Shown here: piece after piece, positions 27,262-36,456 of the stretch
How positions within the stretch are numbered: position 1 is the stretch's first letter
Layout of the letters: every line of letters begins with the position of its first letter
IMG/VR virus record: IMGVR_UViG_3300024261_001362
Location: 32,706-96,705 of that record
Length of the DNA stretch: 64,000 nt
Reading direction: 5' to 3' (one strand)
From: a virus
Translations under genes and position numbers: made by a program
The notes under the pieces: model-generated
The model's input: the letters and a program-made list of their open reading frames with translations, nothing else
What the model was told of the DNA's origin: nothing
The model's database searches: none

Positions 27262-27867
27262 TTATTTCCTTTCCAAATGAGAATAAGTCTTCATTATTTT
27301 CTGTCCTTTGTTCTGATAGGTAACTGCTTCACAGAAATCAAGAAATTCCTGATGTGTCATATTTCCTTTCATCACATTAATACGTTTATGTACCCACTGT
27401 ACATTTCCTTCAATGTAGCCCAGAGAGCTATCAATTCTATCTATAGACGCGGTATAATCACCATTGATATGTTCTATATTATCACGAGATAAGAATATTT
27501 CAATACCACTATAAGCACATTTTCTTTCTTGTTGGATAAAAATATCCCAAAGGTACTCATAACTGACAGAAAATTCTAATCCTCTTTTTTTCGCACCCGC
27601 CTTTACTCTTGCTAGAAAGGCACCCTGCATTTCCTTGTATCCAGTGAATCTGGGGTTATCAGGACCGCTTAAATAGCAGGCTTTTCTCCTGAATTCTATC
27701 CCATTATTCTTGAGGATTTTCTGGATCTTCTTGGGGTAACTTCCCACTTCCGTGGCAATAGTTCTTACTTTCATACCATTTTCATACATTTCTATGATCT
27801 GATCCTCGTCCAAGTTATGATTAAACTTTTTACTTGGCAGGAATCTGCCGCTTTCACTACGTTTCAT
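27262..27867 (-). CDS. HNH homing-type endonuclease with helix-turn-helix
   Basis: The 201-aa protein has an N-terminal helix-turn-helix-like segment (EDQIIEMYENGMKVRTIATEVG, residues about 20-41). After it comes an HNH domain with KCAYSGIEI and ASIDRIDSSLGYIEGNVQWVHK, the usual phage HNH core. The ATG at 27867 has CAAGGAGACAAAA upstream. It sits exactly in the gap between the two polymerase halves, the usual place for a mobile endonuclease. It has its own promoter-like element that resembles that of the other HNH gene at 51857-52468. Confidence 0.85.
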   Translation of the reverse strand: MKRSESGRFLPSKKFNHNLDEDQIIEMYENGMKVRTIATEVGSYPKKIQKILKNNGIEFRRKACYLSGPDNPRFTGYKEMQGAFLARVKAGAKKRGLEFSVSYEYLWDIFIQQERKCAYSGIEIFLSRDNIEHINGDYTASIDRIDSSLGYIEGNVQWVHKRINVMKGNMTHQEFLDFCEAVTYQNKGQKIMKTYSHLERK

Positions 27868-27903
27868 TTTTGTCTCCTTGAGTATAAGTACCAGTTGTAA
27901 GAT

Positions 27904-27913
27904 ATTATACACA
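27904..27913 (-). promoter_or_regulatory. Promoter-like TGTGTATAAT element upstream of HNH gene
   Basis: On the minus strand the sequence TGTGTATAAT lies 37 bases before the HNH start, inside the polIII-HNH gap. The same ten bases precede the second HNH gene (52520-52529). The TATAAT fits a sigma-70 -10 box, but no good -35 box is present at 16-18 bases, so an activator or a phage sigma factor may be needed. Confidence 0.45.
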
Positions 27914-27934
27914 ATTTGACTTTAAAACTCGCTG

Positions 27935-29578
27935 TTATGCACTGGCTCCAATTAATTCTTTGATTTTCATAAGTTTGTCCAAGAGATTAATCCCAAGAAC
28001 GTCAAATTTAACATGTCCTAGTGCTTCAAGATCAGCCATTTCAAGACCAGCAATCTTTTCATCACTGCTTTTTTGATTAACCATAGGACACACGAGGTTT
28101 AATTCTTCTTTTGATATTACAACCCCAGCAGCATGTTTGCCCTGAGTCTTAAACGTACCTTCCATATCGATAGCTTGTTGAAAGTACTCAGCATAATCAC
28201 CCTGTAATTTACCAGCATCATTAATAAAACAATAATCTCTAAGTTCATTAGAGTTATTAATCAGCGACCATTTAATAATAGACCTATCCTCATCATCCAT
28301 AGCAGCCAGTTGGTCTGAGATATCCGCTTCATTTGGAATACTTTTAGTCATTTCATTCATTAAACCAAAACCGCAAACACCACTAACTCTTAATACTTCT
28401 TTTAGTGCAGAGCGACCTTGTAATCTACCAAATGTCAACATCTGACTTACATTACCGTGACCATATGTCTCCTTTAGGTAATCGATAATATCATCCCTTT
28501 TGTTTCCGGGAACATCCATATCAATATCTGGTAAAGAAATGTGATCACCAGTATTTCTACCACTGTTGTAGAATCTCTCAAACAGTAAATCAAATTCAAT
28601 TGGATCAATCTTTGTTATACCAATCATGTACGAGATAAGACATCCAGCAGCAGAACCTCGACCCGGACCTGAGATCCAACCATTACTCTCTACAAAATGT
28701 ACAATATCCCTAACAATTAAGAAATAACCAAATAGTTTTGCCTCTTCAATAACACTAAATTCATGTAGGAATCGTTGATGATACTTATCCTTACTTGCTT
28801 GATCTTGTACTTTGTTTTGTTTAGCAAGTAGTGTTCGCCAACCATCACGACAAAGCTGCTTCAGGTACTCTTCTTCAGACTCACCACTTGGAGTTGGAAA
28901 TGTCGGTAGCATTGGCTTATTAAGAATATCATACTCTTCACATTTATTAGAGATGTCATGTACAACATTTGCATTTTCAGCATCATTCATCAGAATTTCA
29001 GAAAGTTCCTTAGTATCCCTCAAATAGAAATCATCACATTCAAAAAATTCTTGATTGTCAAAAAGTTCATCAGATCTTAACATCTCCCTTATTTTGGGCA
29101 TAGTAGTCTTCATGCCTGAACATAAGATAATTCTATGTAGTTCAGCGTGTTCTTTATTGGTGTAATATGTTGGCCGTAAACATTCTGACACCATATAAAA
29201 ATCATCACCCTGAATAGGTGAATTTGCTAAATTACTCGAAGTACAAACAAGGTTACCAGCTCTACATGCATCTTGAAGAATTCTTCCATCTGGATTACCA
29301 TCCTCAGTGATCGAAGAAACAATCTTAATGAGATCAAACCAGCCATCTTTATTTTTAGCAAACAATTCATAATTATCAAATGCACATCCAATGATAGGTT
29401 TTACATCATACTTGTGACAAGCCTGAAAGAAGGTGACTGCACCAGAGATGGATTTGTAATCACAAATACCACAGGCTTTATATCCATTCTCAGAACACTT
29501 CTTAACTAATTCATCTGGTTTGGAGAATCCTTTTAATAGTGAGTAATGAGTAAAATTTCTAAGTGGGAACCAATTCAT
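27935..29578 (-). CDS. dnaE: DNA polymerase III alpha subunit, N-terminal half (PHP and palm)
   Basis: This 547-aa protein covers the PHP domain and palm of bacterial replicative polymerase. SGPGRGSAAGCLISY is the classic palm block. D351 and D353 in LPDIDMD plus D526 in VKFDVLG supply the three catalytic aspartates. It ends 20 residues after the third aspartate, where the C-terminal gene takes up the alignment. The PHP start reads NFTHYSLLKGF and ICDYKSISGAV, lacking most metal-binding histidines. AGGAA precedes the ATG. The HNH gene follows after a short gap. Confidence 0.92.
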   Translation of the reverse strand: MNWFPLRNFTHYSLLKGFSKPDELVKKCSENGYKACGICDYKSISGAVTFFQACHKYDVKPIIGCAFDNYELFAKNKDGWFDLIKIVSSITEDGNPDGRILQDACRAGNLVCTSSNLANSPIQGDDFYMVSECLRPTYYTNKEHAELHRIILCSGMKTTMPKIREMLRSDELFDNQEFFECDDFYLRDTKELSEILMNDAENANVVHDISNKCEEYDILNKPMLPTFPTPSGESEEEYLKQLCRDGWRTLLAKQNKVQDQASKDKYHQRFLHEFSVIEEAKLFGYFLIVRDIVHFVESNGWISGPGRGSAAGCLISYMIGITKIDPIEFDLLFERFYNSGRNTGDHISLPDIDMDVPGNKRDDIIDYLKETYGHGNVSQMLTFGRLQGRSALKEVLRVSGVCGFGLMNEMTKSIPNEADISDQLAAMDDEDRSIIKWSLINNSNELRDYCFINDAGKLQGDYAEYFQQAIDMEGTFKTQGKHAAGVVISKEELNLVCPMVNQKSSDEKIAGLEMADLEALGHVKFDVLGINLLDKLMKIKELIGASA

Positions 29579-29588
29579 TTCCTATTCC

Positions 29589-30629
29589 TTAACCGGGAGC
29601 TTCGTAATATCCAATTGAAAAACCTTTTCGGGTACAATCCTTAACAGTCTTATCCATTCCATGTGTTTTTAAGTGATCATGTACATACTCACACATACTC
29701 TTGTCTGAGCCTTCCCATTTGTTTTTACAGAAATGGCATAGACTTTTACATTTGAAATGTTTTCTGTTTACATCTAGTAACTTGGGATTTTGATTATTCT
29801 TAATCTCTTCAAATCTGTCTTTCAGCATACCCAAAAATCTTGTTTCATCTGATTTATCAAATGCTAAACTAAATGGATATGGATCAATCTTACCATCTTT
29901 ATCCTTACAGAAAAAGATACTCATAATTCTATTTGGAAACTCTGGGTATAATTTAGAGATAGCATAGAAGTATAAAAGTAACTGAGGATCATTTTGCATC
30001 TTCTTATAGTCTTTGACTTCCATAGTAGCCCAGTCAAGTCTGCGACCAGTCTTCCAGTCAATCACTTCTATTGTATCATCACTTACTTTGGTTACAAGGT
30101 CAATTGTACCTTTTATTGCCAATTGTCCTTCAATCGTGGTGCCATCCGCAGCCTTAATTGAAATTTTAGCCCAATCTTCTTCAATTGGAATATCAAAATG
30201 GGGTTCTGGATGGTGAATATCTCTATTCCTTGGATCAAACTGACCATCATTATGATTCAGCATCAACCACGCTATCTTAGATATTTCTTTTCTATCGGCA
30301 GGTCGCCACGGGTGAACTGAATCTTTTTTGTATGCTTCAAGACTAAGATCACAAAGATCTTCTACTGTTTCATCTAAGTATAATTTATCTTTATGGATTT
30401 TAATTTTACCTGCAGCATCATCATCAACTAATAAGTACTTCTTTCTAGGATTGTCTTGTTGAAACTTTTTTAGTCCAGCAAGAATTTCCATAACTTTATG
30501 GACCATAGTGCCAAGTTCTGCCTTCTTACCAGAGGTAGACTGGTGACCAAGAACATAAGTCATAAAATACTGCATCTCACAGTATCGCCAATTGTTATAG
30601 CTGGAGCTTCTGAAATAACTTATTAACAT
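29589..30629 (-). CDS. RecB/Cas4-like PD-(D/E)XK exonuclease
   Basis: The 346-aa protein shows the PD-(D/E)XK-1 layout: SYNNWRYCEMQYF at the start, GTMVHKVME, GTIDLV (motif D), EVIDWKTGRR (ExK equivalent) and a downstream QLLLYFYAI helix. The C-terminal region has CKSLCHFC and a later Cys, which could bind a metal or iron-sulfur cluster as in AddB/Cas4. Likely roles are DNA end processing or recombination. It lies between polymerase and dNMP kinase. Confidence 0.85.
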   Translation of the reverse strand: MLISYFRSSSYNNWRYCEMQYFMTYVLGHQSTSGKKAELGTMVHKVMEILAGLKKFQQDNPRKKYLLVDDDAAGKIKIHKDKLYLDETVEDLCDLSLEAYKKDSVHPWRPADRKEISKIAWLMLNHNDGQFDPRNRDIHHPEPHFDIPIEEDWAKISIKAADGTTIEGQLAIKGTIDLVTKVSDDTIEVIDWKTGRRLDWATMEVKDYKKMQNDPQLLLYFYAISKLYPEFPNRIMSIFFCKDKDGKIDPYPFSLAFDKSDETRFLGMLKDRFEEIKNNQNPKLLDVNRKHFKCKSLCHFCKNKWEGSDKSMCEYVHDHLKTHGMDKTVKDCTRKGFSIGYYEAPG

Positions 30630-31444
30630 AGATTATCCTTATATAGAGCTTCGATGATATTTTGTAATCTCGCAATAGTCTTCCCTTTACCTTGATTTTC
30701 AATAACATAATCAAAATTTTTCTGTTTGTAGTTTTTCTTATCTAATTGAGTTTCACTCGGATGTTCATCTTTAAATAGATTTCTATTCAATTTAATGACA
30801 ATACCACCGGCATCTTTAATAACATCAACCTCATTTGGAAACCTAACATCAGCTACAATTGCTAATTCAGATTGTTCTTCGGTAATTCTATTAACTGTAT
30901 TTTGACACCAAATTGGTTCCCAAATCTTTCTCATGATATCAGTGCCGAAGTGTTGCATGAATTCACGTGCGGTCATTGGGCCGTCATCTTTTAGTTGAAG
31001 ATTATATCTTTCTGGGTACTGAGTGTATCCGCTAACTACACAGTCCTGCCTTATTGACCAGTCTATTGGAGCCATTACTCCTGGCATATTTTCCCACCTC
31101 AAATGTTCGACAGGTTGATCTTTCTGTTCATTAGTTCCGAATACATTCTCAGGCGGGATCTCGAAAAGATCGATACATATCGTCTTCAAAGAGTCAGCGA
31201 AGCTGTATAGCTTAACGTATGGATACATAGCTCTTTCTGCATAGCTAATAAATTCATTGTCTTTTCTAGTTATATCAAATTCAGCCCATTCTAAAATTTC
31301 ATCTGTCTTAATCAACAATTGACCATCTGGAGAAATAGTATACTCAGATATCATTCCTTGTTCTTTTAATACAATACCATGTAAGATATTGGCAACAGTA
31401 TTTTTCCCTGATTGCTTTTTTCCTGCTATACCTATTAACCTCAT
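30623..31444 (-). CDS. Deoxynucleoside monophosphate kinase (T4 gp1-like)
   Basis: The 273-aa protein opens IGIAGKKQSGKNTVA, a P-loop. It has SFADSLKTICIDLF, then a TAREFMQHFGTDIMR block and ADVRFPNEV, the set seen in phage dNMP kinases. These enzymes phosphorylate dNMPs for the phage dNTP pool. It overlaps the primase stop as TGATG. Confidence 0.85.
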   Translation of the reverse strand: MRLIGIAGKKQSGKNTVANILHGIVLKEQGMISEYTISPDGQLLIKTDEILEWAEFDITRKDNEFISYAERAMYPYVKLYSFADSLKTICIDLFEIPPENVFGTNEQKDQPVEHLRWENMPGVMAPIDWSIRQDCVVSGYTQYPERYNLQLKDDGPMTAREFMQHFGTDIMRKIWEPIWCQNTVNRITEEQSELAIVADVRFPNEVDVIKDAGGIVIKLNRNLFKDEHPSETQLDKKNYKQKNFDYVIENQGKGKTIARLQNIIEALYKDNLC

Positions 31445-32484
31445 CAGTACAACCCTTTCAGTTTAGATGTAATTTTCTCTTGAATTGATTCAATACACAT
31501 ATCACCAATGTCCTTCTTGGGCATTTTGGGAAATTTTAAAGTGAATAATCTACTTAGTTCTCTCTTGATTTTTATTTTAGACTCTCTACCAGCTTGATCA
31601 TTATCTGTCAATACAATTAATGTTGTTACTCCAGATTTTAATAGTGTATCCTTCTGGTAATGTGATATATCTTTACCAAAAAGTCCTACACAATTTTCTA
31701 CTCCAGCTTCATACATTTTCCATACATCACCTTGACCTTCAGTTAAAAACAAACACGAAGTTTCAGTTGCTTTACTAAATGCTCTATGGTGATTATATAG
31801 ATGTTGTGCTTTTTTAAATCCATCTGAGTATAAATATTTTGGTCTTACATAGTCCTTATTAGATCTTGCTATAAAAGCAATCTGGTTACCCATATTGTTA
31901 TGTACTGGAATAATTGATCTACCATACATATAGGACTTTTTATCTGAACAATCTCTGATATTAAAATGTTTTAACGTGGAACGAGAAAATCCCCTTTGCT
32001 CAAAATACTCTGACCTATTACTTGTTTTAATATTTGGGAAAGAACAGTTAGTATATGTCTCCTGCTTTTTCTTATTAAAGATCTTAACCATCGTAGAAAA
32101 ATCAGATTCTACTTTTTCTTCTGGCTCATCTAAAAATTCAGCATCTGAAATGTTATATATTTTACAAACAAATCTCAAGACATCGCTAAACGATGCTTCA
32201 TTCTCTTTTGATAATACTCCTCTAATAAATCCAAGTATGTCTGTATTATATTGTTCATGACACCCTCGCGTCCAGCATCGCCAAGACATCTTACTCTTTG
32301 ATATTGATAGCCCATGAGGATTATCACTTGCCTCATGTATCGGACAACACATAAAGTAATTATCATCTTTCTTTTGGAAAGATAATTCTAAATTGTTTAA
32401 CAACAATTCTATGTCTCGAAAAATAATTTGTTTGACTTTATTCAAGTCTAATTTTTTATTTGCCGGTTGCTTTGTTGTACTCAT
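31444..32484 (-). CDS. dnaG: DNA primase (CHC2 zinc finger and Toprim)
   Basis: The N-terminal CCPIHEASDNPHGLS and WRCWTRGCHE supply a CHC2 zinc-binding site. The Toprim region has FLTEGQGDVWKM (catalytic Glu) and IVLTDNDQAGRES (DxD). At 346 aa it lacks the long helicase-binding domain of bacterial DnaG, like other phage primases. It synthesises RNA primers with the DnaB-like helicase encoded upstream. A small membrane-protein gene overlaps its start by 29 bases. Confidence 0.9.
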   Translation of the reverse strand: MSTTKQPANKKLDLNKVKQIIFRDIELLLNNLELSFQKKDDNYFMCCPIHEASDNPHGLSISKSKMSWRCWTRGCHEQYNTDILGFIRGVLSKENEASFSDVLRFVCKIYNISDAEFLDEPEEKVESDFSTMVKIFNKKKQETYTNCSFPNIKTSNRSEYFEQRGFSRSTLKHFNIRDCSDKKSYMYGRSIIPVHNNMGNQIAFIARSNKDYVRPKYLYSDGFKKAQHLYNHHRAFSKATETSCLFLTEGQGDVWKMYEAGVENCVGLFGKDISHYQKDTLLKSGVTTLIVLTDNDQAGRESKIKIKRELSRLFTLKFPKMPKKDIGDMCIESIQEKITSKLKGLY

Positions 32485-32620
32485 ACCACAATAGTCCTAA
32501 ATTTGCTGTTGCATACGAAAACCACATTAACGTATGTGGATAATCTTTCTGTAAGATATTTCCAATGGCTCCCACTAAATAACATACTGTTGCTATACCT
32601 ATGGCTATAACTGTAATCAT
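32456..32620 (-). CDS. Small two-helix membrane protein
   Basis: This 54-codon gene lies between helicase and primase. It begins MITVIAIGIATVCYLVGAI, a likely membrane helix, then a short polar turn (NILQKDYPHT) and a second helix (LMWFSYATANLGLLWY), ending YNKATGK. Its ATG overlaps the helicase stop as TAATG, a strong coupling signal, and its end overlaps the primase start. Function is unknown; it might hold the replisome to the membrane. Confidence 0.7.
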   Translation of the reverse strand: MITVIAIGIATVCYLVGAIGNILQKDYPHTLMWFSYATANLGLLWYEYNKATGK

Positions 32621-34062
32621 TATTCATCTTCCTCGATTGGAATTTCAGCACCTTCGATAGCACCGTCAGCACCTCCACCTGCTCTGAGTTCATCTCTGGT
32701 ACGCAGTTCTAATAATTGAGCATGGTCTCCAACCATACGCATATTAATATAATTACCATCGTCCATTCCCGGACCATGTCTTGATACGATTGGTACGAGC
32801 TTTCTATTACCAGCATTGGGACCATCTTCAGCTAACTCTTCTGCTGACTTAGTTTTAAAAATAGAAAAAGATGTACATAACCAAATCAATCTATCAGACC
32901 CACTAACAGCATCTGTAGACTCTTTAGTTATACCATCTCTATTCAACTGTACAAATGACAAACAAGGAAACTCATACTTAACAGCTAAGTTGTGCAATGC
33001 TGTAATCTGAAATCCCAGTGCTTGGTATTCTTGTATATTATTAGTGATAGATCCAGATGTCATCAACTTCAAATAGTCATAGACAACAACACATTGGTTG
33101 GTTTTTCCATTCTCATCTTGACCAACTTCCTGCATAATCCATCGTTTAATTGTATTCAATATCTGTTCAAATGGAGCACCAGCAACAGTGACGTAGGTGT
33201 AGGGAATATCTTTAATATGATCAATTGCCTGCTTTACCTTGATGGTTTTTTCATCATCATCAGTAAATCGTCCGGTAGCTACTTCGTTAATCGGAACACC
33301 ACTAAGATTAGAAATAATACGATTAAGGTGGTCTTCCTTTGACATTTCAGTATCCAGCATTAATACTGGAATACCTTTAGCAGCTACGTTGATGGCGACA
33401 TTGTCACCAAAAACGCTCTTTCCTACTTTAGGTCTTGCAGATACTAAATCGACACAGCCCGGTCTCAAGCCGCCTCCAATAGCTGCATCATATCTAGCAA
33501 ATCCTGTTGGAATACCAATTTGATCACATTTGTTCTCAATGAGAAACTCAAGATATTCGTCTACACCATCGCCAATCCTTTCGGGTTTGTTACCAGTATC
33601 ATCTTCTCTTAAAAAATCTGTGATTGGGTTTTCTAAGATGTTGATGATTTCATCAATTGATTCATCACCGTTTATATCATCAATGTCTCTACCAATTTTA
33701 TTGGTTAGCTTCTTAATTTTCCTTGCGAACTCAAATTTCTTTATTTGTGCTGCAAAGTAAAGTACATTGTCTTTTTTTACAGGATATTCCATTAAGGAAT
33801 TTATATACTCTAATTCTTGATTAGAATTAATTATGTCTTGTAAATCTAATTTCTTAGCTACTGATAGCAAAGATGGTAGATCTATTTCTGCTCCATCTTT
33901 AATAATCTTTTCTATACATTTAAAGATAACCTGATTATTTTTATGAGAAAAACTATCACTATCAATAACATCGCATACTTCAACATATGATTCTAAACCA
34001 TATGAAAAAATACCTGCTAGGACCGCTCTTTCAGCACCTAGATCCATCAGATTGTTAGACAT
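32620..34062 (-). CDS. dnaB: Replicative DNA helicase, DnaB family
   Basis: The 480-aa protein has an N-terminal DnaB-N domain (DLGAERAVLAGIF), a linker, and the RecA-like motor with Walker A ARPKVGKS (209-216). It continues with LMLDTEMS (Walker B region), a QLNRDGIT segment and SDRLIWLCTSF. It ends with a Gly/Glu-rich tail. It unwinds the fork and recruits primase. The gene sits after the zinc-finger gene with a 4-base gap. Confidence 0.92.
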   Translation of the reverse strand: MSNNLMDLGAERAVLAGIFSYGLESYVEVCDVIDSDSFSHKNNQVIFKCIEKIIKDGAEIDLPSLLSVAKKLDLQDIINSNQELEYINSLMEYPVKKDNVLYFAAQIKKFEFARKIKKLTNKIGRDIDDINGDESIDEIINILENPITDFLREDDTGNKPERIGDGVDEYLEFLIENKCDQIGIPTGFARYDAAIGGGLRPGCVDLVSARPKVGKSVFGDNVAINVAAKGIPVLMLDTEMSKEDHLNRIISNLSGVPINEVATGRFTDDDEKTIKVKQAIDHIKDIPYTYVTVAGAPFEQILNTIKRWIMQEVGQDENGKTNQCVVVYDYLKLMTSGSITNNIQEYQALGFQITALHNLAVKYEFPCLSFVQLNRDGITKESTDAVSGSDRLIWLCTSFSIFKTKSAEELAEDGPNAGNRKLVPIVSRHGPGMDDGNYINMRMVGDHAQLLELRTRDELRAGGGADGAIEGAEIPIEEDE

Positions 34063-34066
34063 TTAT

Positions 34067-34486
34067 TTATCCGGTACATTTGTTACAGCGATGGTATTCA
34101 CCAAACGCAAGTGCGGGATTAACAGAAAAGGTTTTACCACAAACATGACATTCTACTCTTTTCTTCCCTGGCTTAGAACGGTTTCTTGCAGTCCTTTTAA
34201 CATCTGGAGTTTCAATATCCATATGTTCAATACCATCATCTGTCCATCGGTTTTTTCTTGCTCTCACGGCTTGCCTCCCATTTTGTTGTTCCTTTCTAGA
34301 AACGGTAAAATCGTCGTTGACCCTTGCAGCGACTTTATTCTTTGGAGGATCAGAATGATAAGCTGAATCGTCATCTGGTGACGATGAAACTGTGAATTCT
34401 GATTCCTCCGGTGTATCATCCATTAACATCTGGATCATTTTTTGTTTTTGCTCTGGACTCAGTGATTTCAAGAAGTCTTCCATCAT
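34067..34486 (-). CDS. Zinc-ribbon protein with acidic N-terminus
   Basis: The 139-aa protein has a charged, probably disordered middle and a C-terminal CHVCGKTF...CNKC zinc ribbon. The N-terminus (SPEQKQKMIQMLMDDTPEE) is helical and acidic. Such proteins are common beside recombination and replication genes of T4-like and jumbo phages. They may be transcription co-activators or DNA-binding proteins. Starts as ATGATG overlapping the upstream stop. No firm family. Confidence 0.6.
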   Translation of the reverse strand: MMEDFLKSLSPEQKQKMIQMLMDDTPEESEFTVSSSPDDDSAYHSDPPKNKVAARVNDDFTVSRKEQQNGRQAVRARKNRWTDDGIEHMDIETPDVKRTARNRSKPGKKRVECHVCGKTFSVNPALAFGEYHRCNKCTG

Positions 34487-34947
34487 AGCTTTCTTCCTTT
34501 TTCAAGTAAGCAATCTGCCTTTTTTCTAACATTAAACTCTTTGTTTTTCAAGGATAGAATCCTACTTTCTGCCACAGATTTAAAATCAACCAATTTTTGT
34601 GCTACACTGTTTTCTTTAATAATCATCTGAGTCTTTAAATCATTGTTAGCATAAACATTTTGAAAGTCCATAAAGTCTCTAGCTACTATCTGATTAATCC
34701 ATTTATCACAAAAGTATATTACCGACTCCTGCCGTGACCTTTCACTGTTAATATGATCAGCATAATTATACAACATTAATGCGAAATTGAAACAATCATC
34801 TTGATTTAATTGCCTGATATTGTCAAGAGATAATCTTTCGGCTTCTCTAAAATCATCAGAATAGTTTAGGGAAGACAGATTTCTATTTTCGATGTACTCA
34901 TCTATTCTATCCAGAAATGTTTTGAGCTGTTCCTCACAGTGACTCAA
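34483..34947 (-). CDS. Helical protein, possible UvsY-like recombination mediator
   Basis: A 154-aa mostly helical protein. TTG at 34947 is the best start because GGAGAG lies 6 bases upstream, within the nuclease gene; a TTG 21 bases earlier is possible. The end of the chain (about residues 110-154, including ESRILSLKNKEFNVRKK) recalls the C-terminus of cyanophage UvsY. The gene lies two positions from a RecA/UvsX gene. UvsY loads UvsX on ssDNA. I give this only as a context-based suggestion. Confidence 0.4.
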   Translation of the reverse strand: MSHCEEQLKTFLDRIDEYIENRNLSSLNYSDDFREAERLSLDNIRQLNQDDCFNFALMLYNYADHINSERSRQESVIYFCDKWINQIVARDFMDFQNVYANNDLKTQMIIKENSVAQKLVDFKSVAESRILSLKNKEFNVRKKADCLLEKGRKL

Positions 34948-35356
34948 GTTGTTCTCTCCAATCTTCAATATCGTCAGAATATTTTAAAACGATTAAGTTA
35001 ATATTGTTTAATTCACACCATTCCTCTTTCAAGGAATCTCTTTTTATAGCCTGTATGTATTTGGCTTTGGTTTTGTGAAAGTATGGTACATACTCATAAT
35101 GTTGTTTACCATGAACCTCTACGCCAATCATAAGGTTTGGAATAAAGAAATCAAGGAATAATACAGATTTTAAATGAGGTTTTCTAGATCCGGGTAATTT
35201 TACTTCTTCTAAAATAGAATAACCAGCAAACATCTGGTGTAATAATTCTCTAGTCTTTAAATGGTACTGAGACTTCTTAGTAGTGTCATCTGCTCTAATG
35301 ATATAATTATCAAGTTTTACATTGTATTGTCTACCATTAAACCCAACAAATTTCAT
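34934..35356 (-). CDS. VSR/DUF559-like PD-(D/E)XK endonuclease
   Basis: The 140-aa protein contains LFLDFFIPNLMIGVEVHGKQHY, where the D, E and K/Q residues match the VSR/DUF559 nuclease core, and a later KRDSLKEEWCELNNINLIVLKY that closes the fold. It may be a recombination resolvase-like or homing-type nuclease. The start overlaps the RecA stop as ATGA; the gene lies between RecA and the UvsY-like candidate. Confidence 0.72.
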   Translation of the reverse strand: MKFVGFNGRQYNVKLDNYIIRADDTTKKSQYHLKTRELLHQMFAGYSILEEVKLPGSRKPHLKSVLFLDFFIPNLMIGVEVHGKQHYEYVPYFHKTKAKYIQAIKRDSLKEEWCELNNINLIVLKYSDDIEDWREQLESL

Positions 35357-36456
35357 CCCAGCATCATATCCTTAACTTCTTCGTATATAAAGTCACAAAC
35401 TTCCTGATTATTTTCTAAAAACTCTGTTAAGTTTTGCATACCCTGAAACTTGAAAAACTTTTCTATACTTTCTGTATCATCCTTGACATCGTTCTTAGTT
35501 AGAATATTTTTAATAATTGGATTATCAACATTGTTAACACCAGTAGTTACTGTATACCACGCACCAGCCTTCTTGATCAAGCTCAATTCGGAAGCAATTT
35601 GTGCAATTTCTTGAACATGATCAATACCAACTCCATATTTAATCCAACTATCTGCTAATGAATTAGGAATACCACCAGCGGCAGATGTCTTAATCTTCCA
35701 GTGTGCCACCTGCCCAACATCATTACCAGAAGATGACTCCCATTTACCACGGTGAGTAATTACCATATTGGTGCCTGCCTGATATTGTAACATATTTCCA
35801 CCGTCAGACATCTTATTAGGTGAAAATCTACTACCACCAGTATTAGCAATGTTATGTGTGATAAAAATACAAATAGCACCCCTACGGGCTACATCACCGC
35901 TGATTCTTTTAAAGAACTGTGCTAACAGTCTTGGTAATGCGTTTCTAATTCCAGTTCTAATTTCACCATCAAGTTCATCTTGTGGTAACATATTAGATGT
36001 AGAATCAACAATGGTTACAAGATCATCTTGCTGTTTAATTAAAGTTTCGAGAGTATTTAAGTATTCTTCCGCAGAAATCACAGGTTTTGATTCTGATGTG
36101 CCAATAATCTTCACACCATCTGGGTCTAAACCTTTGATGGCATCCAGATGATGCTTACTCAGTCTACCCTCAACATCAAAATAGAAAACCTTCTTTCCAT
36201 ATTTCTGTGCCTGAGCAGCAAATGACAATGCTGTAACTGTTTTACCAGTCTTAGGATCGCCAGTCATAATAACAACATTCCCTTCTCGTATACCACCTCC
36301 AAGTGCAATATCTAAAGCTGGTGATACTGGAATGACTTTATGGTTGGACAAATCTTCAAGAACTTTACTTCCTTCTTGAATCAAATCACCCCACTTATTG
36401 ACAATTTGATTGCACACTGGATCATCTTTGAATTTATCATTCTTCTTTTTTGCCAT
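35353..36456 (-). CDS. uvsX: RecA/UvsX-like recombinase
   Basis: The 367-aa protein has Walker A GDPKTGKT (66-73), FYFDVEGRL, a VDSTSNMLP Walker B region with polar residues after it, and a FITHNIANTGG segment as in RecA motor domains. The N-terminus is short, like phage UvsX. It drives strand exchange and recombination-dependent replication. It overlaps the nuclease (ATGA) and the Cys-containing gene (20 bases). Confidence 0.9.
   Translation of the reverse strand: MAKKKNDKFKDDPVCNQIVNKWGDLIQEGSKVLEDLSNHKVIPVSPALDIALGGGIREGNVVIMTGDPKTGKTVTALSFAAQAQKYGKKVFYFDVEGRLSKHHLDAIKGLDPDGVKIIGTSESKPVISAEEYLNTLETLIKQQDDLVTIVDSTSNMLPQDELDGEIRTGIRNALPRLLAQFFKRISGDVARRGAICIFITHNIANTGGSRFSPNKMSDGGNMLQYQAGTNMVITHRGKWESSSGNDVGQVAHWKIKTSAAGGIPNSLADSWIKYGVGIDHVQEIAQIASELSLIKKAGAWYTVTTGVNNVDNPIIKNILTKNDVKDDTESIEKFFKFQGMQNLTEFLENNQEVCDFIYEEVKDMMLG

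Noticed and set aside
27935-29578. Split intein joining the polymerase halves
   Set aside because: The N half ends LIGASA and the C half starts MSIKV with no Cys/Ser block A or HN-(C/S/T) end motif. The split looks like a simple gene break.
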